Origin: Gammaproteobacteria bacterium
GTDB lineage: Bacteria > Pseudomonadota > Gammaproteobacteria > Steroidobacterales > Steroidobacteraceae
Length of the DNA: 14,769 nucleotides
Assembly: GCA_020846815.1 (NCBI GenBank)
Contig: JADLDF010000010.1
Span: forward strand, 1 to 14,769
Reading direction: 5' to 3'
Below are positions 6,874 to 13,347 of the stretch, one piece after another; position 1 is the stretch's first letter; the number at the start of each line of letters is the position of its first letter. The translations under genes and the position numbers were made by a program. The notes below the pieces were generated by a model that was not told the origin of the DNA, searched no databases, and was given only the letters and a program-made list of their open reading frames with translations.

Positions 6874-7895
6874 TGCCGCCTCGCACGCGCCAGGACGACG
6901 ACGAAGACCGGCGCACCGAGCACGGCCGTGACGATGCCCAGCGGCAGCTCTGCCGCAAAGGCGCTGCGACACAGGTCGTCCACCAGCAGCAGGTAGCCGG
7001 CGCCCAGCAGGGCCGACGCGGGCAGCAGCGCCGTGTAGGCCGGCCCGACGAGCAGGCGGGCGAGATGCGGCACGAGCAGGCCCACCCAGCCGACGACACC
7101 GGAGATGCTCACCGCCGCGGCCGTCATCAGTGTCGCCGCTGCGATCAGTGCGAGGCGCAAGGCACGCACCGGTACGCCGAGCGTGCGCGCCTCGTCGTCG
7201 CCGGCCTCGAGCACCTGGGTCGGCCAGCGCAGCAGGAACAGCGCGACGATGCCGGTCAGCGCAAGAGGCGCCGCCCACGCCAGATCGCGCATGCCCACGC
7301 GACCCAATCCGCCGAGCAGCCAGAAGACGATGGCCGGCAGGGTGTCGAGAGGATCGGCCACGTACTTGAGCGCCGAGGTGAGTGCCTGGAACAGCGCCGA
7401 GACCACGAGCCCGGCGAGCACCAGGACCAGCGCCGAGCCCTTGCCGAGACGGCCGGCGATGAACATCGCCGCCGCCACCGCGATGATGCCGCCGGCGAAC
7501 GCCGAACCCTGCACCGCCAGCACGCCCGCCTGCAGCAGCATGGCGAGCGCAGCACCGAAACCTGCGCCGGCCGAAACCCCGAGGATGGCCGGCGAAGCGA
7601 GCGGGTTGCGGAACAGCGTCTGGTAGGCCGCGCCGGCCGCCGCCAGGCTGGCGCCGACGAGCATTGCCGCCAGGACGCGCGGCAGGCGCACCGCCAGTAC
7701 CACGTTCTCGACCGCCGGCGGCTGGGCCGAATGCGTCCCGCTCAGCGCTGCCCAGAGCACGTCGAGCACCGCTGCAGGATGCAGCGGGTAGTGGCCGAGA
7801 CCCATGGAAACCACGGCCGTGACGAGCAGCAGCGCCACCAGGACGGCCATCGGTGCGACGACACGGTGCGATGAGGTCGCCGCCGACAAGGTCAA
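6864..7895 (-). CDS. FecCD-family ABC transporter permease
   Basis: This is a 343-residue polytopic membrane protein with the FecCD/BtuC hallmarks: VRLPRVLAAMLVGASLAAAGAAYQTLFRNPLASPAILGVSAGAGFGAAL (about 69-117), FWLLGGLG (191-198) and SGVVGWVGLLVPHLARLLVG (265-284). It forms the homodimeric channel of a type II importer. The chosen start is TTG at 7895, overlapping the receptor stop as TTGA; this gives a short cytoplasmic segment (MTLSAATSSHRVV) before the first helix. The alternative ATG at 7850 would begin directly at the helix and has no ribosome site, so 15 residues are uncertain. An open frame extends to 8189, but that part is inside the receptor gene. In Haemophilus MolB, a permease of this class carries molybdate or tungstate. 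Confidence 0.92.
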   Translation of the reverse strand: MTLSAATSSHRVVAPMAVLVALLLVTAVVSMGLGHYPLHPAAVLDVLWAALSGTHSAQPPAVENVVLAVRLPRVLAAMLVGASLAAAGAAYQTLFRNPLASPAILGVSAGAGFGAALAMLLQAGVLAVQGSAFAGGIIAVAAAMFIAGRLGKGSALVLVLAGLVVSALFQALTSALKYVADPLDTLPAIVFWLLGGLGRVGMRDLAWAAPLALTGIVALFLLRWPTQVLEAGDDEARTLGVPVRALRLALIAAATLMTAAAVSISGVVGWVGLLVPHLARLLVGPAYTALLPASALLGAGYLLLVDDLCRSAFAAELPLGIVTAVLGAPVFVVVLARARRQWS

Positions 7896-10174
7896 AATTT
7901 CGCGCTCACCGTCAGCGCCACCGACCTCGGCGCGCCCGGCAGATAGGTCGGCAGGCCCCCTACCGCATAGTCGGAAGCATTGATGATGCCGATGTAGCGC
8001 TTGTCGAAGAGATTGGAGACCGCGAGGCTGGCGCCGAGCCGTTCCAGGCCGAGGACGTCCTTCAGTTCGTAGTCGATGTTCAGGTCGGCCACGGCGTGGG
8101 CGGATACGGGCTCCAGCTCTTGCGTGTCGCCGAAGCGTTTGCCGATGTAGCGCAGCACCGGCGCCACCGACCATGCACCAACGCGCCACACTGCGCCGAT
8201 CTTGGCCGAGTGCCGCGGCGAGTCCTGCATCTGCTTGCCGTCGACGCGCACGACGGCATTGCTGGCGGTCGCGGCATCGTCGTCATAGGCAGCGCGGTTG
8301 TAGGCATACGAGAAGTAGATGTCGAGGTCGTTGCTCGGCATGGCGCCGACTTCCAGCTCCAGCCCGCTGGCGCTCGCCCGTGCGACGCTCTGGTGATAGG
8401 CGACTCCGACCGCCGGATCGAACAGGTTGAGCTGCTTGTTCTGATATCGGATATGGAAGAGCGTCGGCGCGACATAGGCGCTGCCGAAGGCGAAGCGGGC
8501 GCCGAGGTCGAAGTTGTCGGAGATCTCGGGGCGCAGATTCGACCAGACTTCATCGAAGCGCACGCCAGCGGCATCGAACGCCGCACGGCTGCCGGTATAG
8601 GCGCTGGCGATGGAGCCCCAATTCTGACGCCCATAGGCACGTCCGTAGCTGGCCCGCAGCAAGGTGGTCGACGACGCTTCATGGGTGACGCCGAGATTCG
8701 GCAGCCACTCGTGGAAACTGCGGCCGTGCGAGAACATCGACGGATCGGGCTGCGGGTTGTAGTTGAACACCGAGCCATACGGCACGTCGGGCGCAGTATT
8801 GCCGAGATAGTAGGTGAACGTGGGGTCCTTGTAGCCCATGTATCTCACTCCGGCCGACACTTCGGTGTCCTCCAGCCGGAAGGTCGCAGCGACATAGGGA
8901 TTGCTGTATTGATGCCGGGTGGTCTTTGCCAGCGTGCTCCAGCGCGCGAAATTCAGGTTGCCGGCGGCGGTGATGCGGTAGACGCGTTGCGCCGTCGGCG
9001 GCGGCGGCGCCTCGCTGCTCTGGAACCAGTAGCCGACCGCCAGATCGCCCCACGCGTATGGCGAGTCGTAGCGCAAGTCGAATCCGTAGGTGTCGTGGAC
9101 GATCTCCCACCATGTGACGCCTGGCGAACCCTGCACGCTGGCGCTGCCGGCAAGTGAATAGCCGCTCTCCTTCCAGTAGTAGGGTTTGAGCGTCAGGCGG
9201 GAATCGTCGTCGACGAGGAACGTGGCCCGGCCGAGATAGGCGTCGTTGGTGTAGTCCTGACGGTTGAAGCGATAGTACGAGGCATCGGTGGCCGCGTTCC
9301 CCGTGAGGCTGGCGTTGTAATCGAGCGTGCCATACTGGCCGAGATCCCGTGCCTGTGCGCTGCTCAGCGCGCGGAAGTCGTTCCAGCTCACTTCATGATG
9401 CACACCGGACAGCTCGATGGTCACTCGCTTGCCGAGATTCGCATGCAGCCCGAACTCGACGTTGCTGCGATCCTGCCCACCGGGGCCACGCCACTTGTCC
9501 GCCGCCGTGTCCGAGGCCGAGAGGAAGAAGCTGACCGGCGCCGCCGCGAGCTGCCCCGAGTCCAGCCGTGCGAACGTGCGCCGAAAGCCGTCCGAGCCGC
9601 CGGCTTGTGATGCTTCGACACCGAACTCCCGCTCCGGCCCGCGCAAGCTCAGGTCGACGACCGAGGAATTCGAGAAGCCGAGTCCGCTGCCGGCGGGAAC
9701 TGCGCCCCGCATGAGAACGATGCCACTCACGTTCTCGAGATCGAACAAGTCGCCACCACCCTTGCCGCTCGCGAAGCCTGGCTCGCCGGCGATCGGCAGG
9801 CCGTTGATCGTGCGGCCCACGTGGCTCGAGCTCTTGCCCCGGATCCTGAAGCTCATGCGGTTTCCCAGGCCATACGAATCCGCGCTCTGGTAATTGACGG
9901 ACGGGGCCAGCTGCAACGCCTTCCATGGGCTGGTCTGGGCCGGCCCGGCGAGGGCGCGGATGCCGTCCCGGCTGACGTCGGTCTGCGTGTTCGGCCGTGC
10001 CTCCGGGGGCGGGATCAATCCCGGCGGCGCGGTCTCGCGGACTCTGACTTCCTTCAGTACGGCTTCCGTTCCATCGCCGCCGGCTTCGGCGGCGAGAACC
10101 GTGGAGACGGCGAGCAGTGGCGCCGCAGCGCAGAGCAGGCCGGCGAGACCGGCCTTGTTGATCAGGTATCCCAT
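7892..10174 (-). CDS. TonB-dependent outer-membrane receptor
   Basis: This is a 760-residue receptor. It has a signal peptide to about residue 29 (AAAPLLAVSTVLAA), a possible TonB box within EAVLKEVRVRE (38-48), a plug domain with WKALQLAPSVNYQSADSYGLGNRMSFRIRG (84-113) and GIVLMRGAVPAG (151-162), and a long beta-barrel ending in SVALTVSAKF with the terminal Phe typical of outer-membrane proteins. RYIGIINASDYAVGGLPTYLPGAPRS is a standard receptor end. Receptors of this family take up large or scarce ligands: siderophores, cobalamin, metal chelates. It heads the operon; the ATG at 10174 lies 41 bases from a ModE-like site. The ligand is not evident from the sequence; a molybdenum or tungsten complex is an inference from the neighbours. 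Confidence 0.95.
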   Translation of the reverse strand: MGYLINKAGLAGLLCAAAPLLAVSTVLAAEAGGDGTEAVLKEVRVRETAPPGLIPPPEARPNTQTDVSRDGIRALAGPAQTSPWKALQLAPSVNYQSADSYGLGNRMSFRIRGKSSSHVGRTINGLPIAGEPGFASGKGGGDLFDLENVSGIVLMRGAVPAGSGLGFSNSSVVDLSLRGPEREFGVEASQAGGSDGFRRTFARLDSGQLAAAPVSFFLSASDTAADKWRGPGGQDRSNVEFGLHANLGKRVTIELSGVHHEVSWNDFRALSSAQARDLGQYGTLDYNASLTGNAATDASYYRFNRQDYTNDAYLGRATFLVDDDSRLTLKPYYWKESGYSLAGSASVQGSPGVTWWEIVHDTYGFDLRYDSPYAWGDLAVGYWFQSSEAPPPPTAQRVYRITAAGNLNFARWSTLAKTTRHQYSNPYVAATFRLEDTEVSAGVRYMGYKDPTFTYYLGNTAPDVPYGSVFNYNPQPDPSMFSHGRSFHEWLPNLGVTHEASSTTLLRASYGRAYGRQNWGSIASAYTGSRAAFDAAGVRFDEVWSNLRPEISDNFDLGARFAFGSAYVAPTLFHIRYQNKQLNLFDPAVGVAYHQSVARASASGLELEVGAMPSNDLDIYFSYAYNRAAYDDDAATASNAVVRVDGKQMQDSPRHSAKIGAVWRVGAWSVAPVLRYIGKRFGDTQELEPVSAHAVADLNIDYELKDVLGLERLGASLAVSNLFDKRYIGIINASDYAVGGLPTYLPGAPRSVALTVSAKF

Positions 10175-10195
10175 GGTATTGCCTGGTGGCCATCG

Positions 10196-10211
10196 CGTTG
10201 CTGGTGCAACG
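10196..10211. promoter_or_regulatory. Small hairpin in the receptor 5' leader
   Basis: CGTTGC (10196-10201) and GCAACG (10206-10211) are perfect complements around TGGT. The hairpin lies between the ModE-like site and the receptor ATG, so it would be in the leader RNA or form a second protein-binding site. Its role is unknown. Confidence 0.4.
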
Positions 10212-10214
10212 TAG

Positions 10215-10238
10215 CGTAATATACACTAGGATATAACG
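10215..10238. promoter_or_regulatory. ModE/Mop-like operator in the divergent promoter
   Basis: The inverted repeat is CGTAATAT (10215-10222), an 8-base spacer, then ATATAACG (10231-10238); one half-site differs from the other at a single base. This closely follows the layout of the E. coli modA operator as I recall it (CGTTATAT, 8 bases, ACATAACG), which is bound by ModE with molybdate. On the minus strand a TATATT (10223-10218) inside it could be the -10 box of the receptor operon, with a weak -35 near 10247-10242, so binding would repress transcription when molybdate is plentiful. The site lies 41 bases from the receptor start and 131 from the molbindin start. ModE itself is not in this window. 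Confidence 0.68.
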
Positions 10239-10267
10239 AGGCCGGAAGTTGCCGACGGGGTCGAAAG

Positions 10268-10279
10268 GTCCGCGCGGAC
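10268..10279. repeat. Perfect 12-bp palindrome upstream of the molbindin gene
   Basis: GTCCGCGCGGAC is a perfect palindrome in the leader or promoter side of the molbindin gene. It could be a regulator site or a chance GC-rich structure. Confidence 0.25.
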
Positions 10280-10356
10280 TGGGTCTTGTACGTACGCCGG
10301 CAGATGAGCAACTCGGCCGGCAGGCCGATACGATTGCCGATGGTTCTCTGCAGATC

Positions 10357-10361
10357 AGGAG
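10357..10361 (+). promoter_or_regulatory. Ribosome binding site fixing the molbindin start
   Basis: AGGAG lies seven bases before the ATG at 10369. An in-frame ATG at 10363 is only one base away from it, so 10369 is the better start. Confidence 0.7.
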
Positions 10362-10368
10362 AATGGCC

Positions 10369-10797
10369 ATGCAGACCAGTGCGCGCAATCAGTTCCTCGG
10401 CAAGGTGGCGCGAGTCACGAGGGGAGCAGTCAACGACGAGATCGAGCTGGACGTGGCGGGAGGACACACGATCGTCGCCATCGTGACCCACGAGAGCGCG
10501 GACAGTCTCGGGGTGCAGCCCGGCTCGGAAGCCTTCGCGCTCATCAAGGCGTCTTCGATCATCGTGACCACTGAAGAGAAAGGCGTCCGGTTCTCGGCGC
10601 GCAATCGTCTCACCGGGACCATTTCCCGGCGGCAGCCGGGCGCGGTCAATACCGAGGTGGTGATCGATCTGCCGGGCGGCGGCTCGGTGGCCGCGATCGT
10701 CACCAACGAAAGCGCGCAAGCGCTCGGCCTCGAGGTCGGCAAGAAGGCCTCGGCCATCTTCAAGGCCTCGAGCGTGATCATCGGCGTGCTGGCTTGA
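10369..10797 (+). CDS. mop: Di-Mop molbindin (two tandem TOBE/Mop domains)
   Basis: This is a 142-residue protein made of two copies of the roughly 70-residue Mop (TOBE) domain. The first is SARNQFLGKVARVTRGAVNDEIELDV to FALIKASSIIV (about 4-66); the second is SARNRLTGTISRRQPGAVNTEVVIDL to AIFKASSVIIGV (about 74-141). Both keep the N/SARN-L-GxV opening, the GAVNxEV motif and the KASSxII end that shape the oxyanion-binding sites of molbindins. Known molbindins bind molybdate and tungstate in the cytoplasm and act in storage or homeostasis. There is no extra DNA-binding domain, so it is not ModE. It is transcribed away from the receptor operon across a ModE-like site, and its stop overlaps the next gene as TTGA. 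Confidence 0.92.
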   Translation: MQTSARNQFLGKVARVTRGAVNDEIELDVAGGHTIVAIVTHESADSLGVQPGSEAFALIKASSIIVTTEEKGVRFSARNRLTGTISRRQPGAVNTEVVIDLPGGGSVAAIVTNESAQALGLEVGKKASAIFKASSVIIGVLA

Positions 10798-11312
10798 CGC
10801 AGGTCCTGCCCATCGCTGCAGTCGTCTATGCCGGTCACGGCGCGGTCGATGGCGTCGTGGCCGAGTTCGCCCGCGGCTTGCAGCGGCGTGGCCGGCAGGT
10901 GCGCGGCCTGCTCCAGAACGACTCGCCGGCCGGCGCCGGGAGCATGTGCGGGACGGTGCTCGTCGATCTGCACAGTAGCGAGCGCTACCGCATCTCGCAG
11001 GATCTCGGCTCCGGCTCGGTCTCGTGCCGGGTCGATCCCGGCGGTCTCGCCATAGCCAGCATCGTGCTGCGTCGTGCGCTCGCCGAAGACACCGACCTCG
11101 TCGTCGTCAACCGCTTCGGTGTCCTCGAAGCAACGGGCGGCGGCTTTGCGGCGGAAATGCTGGCGCTGATGGAGGCGGAGCGGCCGCTGCTCGCAGCCGT
11201 TGCCGAGAAGCATCGCGAACACTGGCTGCATTTCACCGGTGGCGCCGGTGTCGAGCTTCCGGTCGAGATCCAGGCGCTGGAGTCCTGGTTCGCCGGGCTC
11301 GGGCAACGCTGA
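10794..11312 (+). CDS. DUF2478 protein, molybdenum-associated
   Basis: This is a 172-residue soluble protein of the DUF2478 family. Signature stretches are AAVVYAGHGAVDGVVAEFARGLQRRG (8-33), SVSCRVDPGGLAIAS (75-89) and DLVVVNRFGVLEATGGGFAAEML (101-123). DUF2478 genes recur beside molybdate transport and molbindin genes and have sometimes been labelled as molybdenum transport ATPases; the biochemical role is unknown. The N-terminal loop resembles a nucleotide-binding loop but lacks the Lys-Ser/Thr pair of a proper Walker A, so NTPase activity should not be assumed. The start is TTG at 10794, overlapping the molbindin stop as TTGA; no ATG or GTG is available before the conserved first strand. 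Translation is probably coupled to the molbindin gene. Confidence 0.83.
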   Translation: MTQVLPIAAVVYAGHGAVDGVVAEFARGLQRRGRQVRGLLQNDSPAGAGSMCGTVLVDLHSSERYRISQDLGSGSVSCRVDPGGLAIASIVLRRALAEDTDLVVVNRFGVLEATGGGFAAEMLALMEAERPLLAAVAEKHREHWLHFTGGAGVELPVEIQALESWFAGLGQR

Positions 11313-11341
11313 AGGCAGCGCGTCGCGCGCAACGATCCAGC

Positions 11342-13294
11342 TCAGCCGCCAAAGACAGCGGGCGTCCCGAGCCAGTCGGCCATGTCGCGCCGGCTGCGCA
11401 ACCGCTGCCGCTGGAAGTGCATCCAGGCCTTCTCGTAGAGCCGGTCGATGCGCTGCGGCGAGGGAAAGCGCGCGCAGAAGCCGGGGTCGACCGGTTCGAT
11501 GGCGAGCGCGGCGGCATGCATGAACTGCGCGAGCAGGCGCCGCGGATCCTCGTCGCCGACGGCAATGCGGATCGTGGTCGGCGCGATGCCAGCCTCGCGC
11601 AGCGCTTCGGGCGAGAGCTCGGAATGGCTGGTGACGCCGGGGCCGAGCACGACGGTGTTGGTCTGGCCGAGGCTCACCTGCAGGCCGAAGGCCGGCTCGA
11701 GGCAGTCGAAAAAGCGCTTGAAGGCCGCGGTCGGCAGCCAGGAGGCCTCGCCGGGCGCCGGCTCGAAGTCGAGCGTGAACAGCGGCGCCGGCAGGCCGAG
11801 ATAGAGGCAGCGGCGCGCCAGTGCATGGTTCGGGTCAGTGCGCACGGCGGAGCAGTGCACGCGGATCCGCGGATGGCGCGCCAGCACGCGGGCGAGCACG
11901 ACGGTGTGGATGCACTTCTGCAGCATCCGCATCTCGAGCGTGCGCATGCCGTCGATGACATCGAAGGCCTTGTCGGCGTCGAGGAACGCGCCCTTGACGT
12001 AGTAGACGTTCCAGAACAGCGTCTGGTCCCAGCTCCAGGCGCGCGCCTGCCCGTCGGGGCCCGGCGCGGTCACGCTCTCGCCCTTGGGGATGAACATGCG
12101 CTCGGTGCGCGCGATCGCGACGCCGGCCGTGGTCGTGCCCGAACCGGCGAGGTCCTTGGTGTAGGAGTGGATCACGAAGTCCGGCCGCTGCGCTGGATCG
12201 TCGCGCTGCAGCACCGGCTGCAGGAACGGCGTGCCGACGGTCGCGTCGCAGATCACCGTGAGCCCGGCGGCATGCGCCGCGGCGCAGATGCCCGGCACGT
12301 CGAGCACATAGCCGTGCGGGTTGCAGGGGGATTCGAGGTAGACGTAAACCTGCCGGCCCTGCGCGAGGCGGTCGGCGTGCAGCGTGCGCACGCGTGCCAG
12401 CGCCGCCGCGAAATCCGCCGTGCCGAAGCCGTCGAACGACTCGACCGCGACGTCGAGATTGGCGCGCCGACCGTACCAGTCGTGCAGCAGCTGCCAGGTG
12501 CCGCCGTAGATGTTGCGGCTCGCGAGCACCACGTCGCCGCGGCCGAGCAGGTGCGCGAGCACGGCGTCGATCGCCGCCATGCCGGAGTTGAAGTTCCAGG
12601 CGAAATACTCGGGCGCGAGCCGGCCCGCCTCGACCTCGACGACGTGGTTCGCGAGGCTGATCGAGGTCGGGTTCAGCAGCCGCGAATAGACCTGGTGCAG
12701 AGACTCCTTGCCGCGAAATGCGTCCTCGACCCACTCGGTGCAGGCATAGAGGTAGGTGGCTGTACGCGTGATGACCGGCGTCGCCGAGAAGATCGCGGTA
12801 ACGTTGTCGAACAGCGGGTACGGCCCGCGCACGGCCGCGTCGACGCCGCCACCGTCGAGTGATTGCCAGGTACGGCGCAGCGGGTTCTGCAGGGTGTCGA
12901 GGATCTTGGCGAGCTGGAAGCAGGCGAAGCGCTTGGCGTTGAACCAGGCGACGCGGTCGCGACGGTCAAGCCCGTCCAGCGCCTCCACCATGCAGCGCCA
13001 CAGCTCGTGCGCGGCCTCGTGCGCGGTGTAGAGTTTTTCGACCAGCGCCAGCAGCGCGCGGCCGGCGTCGCTGTGCTCGTCGATCGAGAAATGCTGCAGC
13101 TGCTCGCGGGCGAGGTCGGCCGCGCCGGTCGCGGCGGTCGTGTGGCGCAGCGGCGAGAGCTCGTGGCGCGCGGCGAGATCGCGGTCGTCGTCGCTGTTGC
13201 GCGCACCGTCGGCAGCACGGCTCCGGTCCGTGGCCGGGCCGCGGCCCCCATTGCTGCCTGGTTGATGCGTACCGACGGCCATCAGCCGGAGCAT
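11342..13294 (-). CDS. Cys/Met-metabolism-type PLP enzyme with long N-terminal extension
   Basis: This is a 650-residue PLP-dependent protein of the trans-sulfuration (MetB/MetC/MetY) fold. The core starts near residue 160 and has YSRLLNPTS (203-211), the glycine-loop region NFNSGMAAIDAVLAHLL (234-250), NIYGGTWQLL (261-270), YLESPCNPHGYVLDV (319-333), the ring-binding aspartate in ICDATVGTP (D350) and the PLP lysine in HSYTKDLAGSG (K380). Residues about 55-150 are an extra helical domain (LVEKLYTAHEAAHELWRCMVEAL), and the first 50 residues are low-complexity, so the true start could be later than ATG 13294 (ATG also at 13282). No clear ribosome site is seen. Substrate is unknown; a C-S lyase or related reaction is likely by family. 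It follows the NtrX-like gene by 53 bases and runs convergent to the DUF2478 gene with a 29-base gap. Confidence 0.82.
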   Translation of the reverse strand: MLRLMAVGTHQPGSNGGRGPATDRSRAADGARNSDDDRDLAARHELSPLRHTTAATGAADLAREQLQHFSIDEHSDAGRALLALVEKLYTAHEAAHELWRCMVEALDGLDRRDRVAWFNAKRFACFQLAKILDTLQNPLRRTWQSLDGGGVDAAVRGPYPLFDNVTAIFSATPVITRTATYLYACTEWVEDAFRGKESLHQVYSRLLNPTSISLANHVVEVEAGRLAPEYFAWNFNSGMAAIDAVLAHLLGRGDVVLASRNIYGGTWQLLHDWYGRRANLDVAVESFDGFGTADFAAALARVRTLHADRLAQGRQVYVYLESPCNPHGYVLDVPGICAAAHAAGLTVICDATVGTPFLQPVLQRDDPAQRPDFVIHSYTKDLAGSGTTTAGVAIARTERMFIPKGESVTAPGPDGQARAWSWDQTLFWNVYYVKGAFLDADKAFDVIDGMRTLEMRMLQKCIHTVVLARVLARHPRIRVHCSAVRTDPNHALARRCLYLGLPAPLFTLDFEPAPGEASWLPTAAFKRFFDCLEPAFGLQVSLGQTNTVVLGPGVTSHSELSPEALREAGIAPTTIRIAVGDEDPRRLLAQFMHAAALAIEPVDPGFCARFPSPQRIDRLYEKAWMHFQRQRLRSRRDMADWLGTPAVFGG

Positions 13295-13347
13295 ACGCGC
13301 GCAACCGATTCACGCGCCGGCACAGAGGGCGTAGGAGGCTTCCGACT

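Noticed and set aside
10175..10368. Cobalamin or molybdenum-cofactor riboswitch in the divergent region
   Set aside because: I looked for a B12-box-like core and for the Moco motif and saw neither; the receptor leader is under about 50 bases if the promoter is at the ModE-like site. A covariance-model search would settle this.
11318..11330. GCGCG-TCG-CGCGC hairpin between the convergent DUF2478 and PLP genes as a terminator
   Set aside because: The stem is only five pairs and no T-run follows on either strand, so it is not distinguishable from GC-rich background.
11024..12862. Very long plus-strand open frame of 612 codons opposite the PLP enzyme
   Set aside because: It is antisense to a clear enzyme with conserved motifs, is rich in Arg, Ala and Gly as expected for a high-GC shadow frame, and starts inside the DUF2478 gene.
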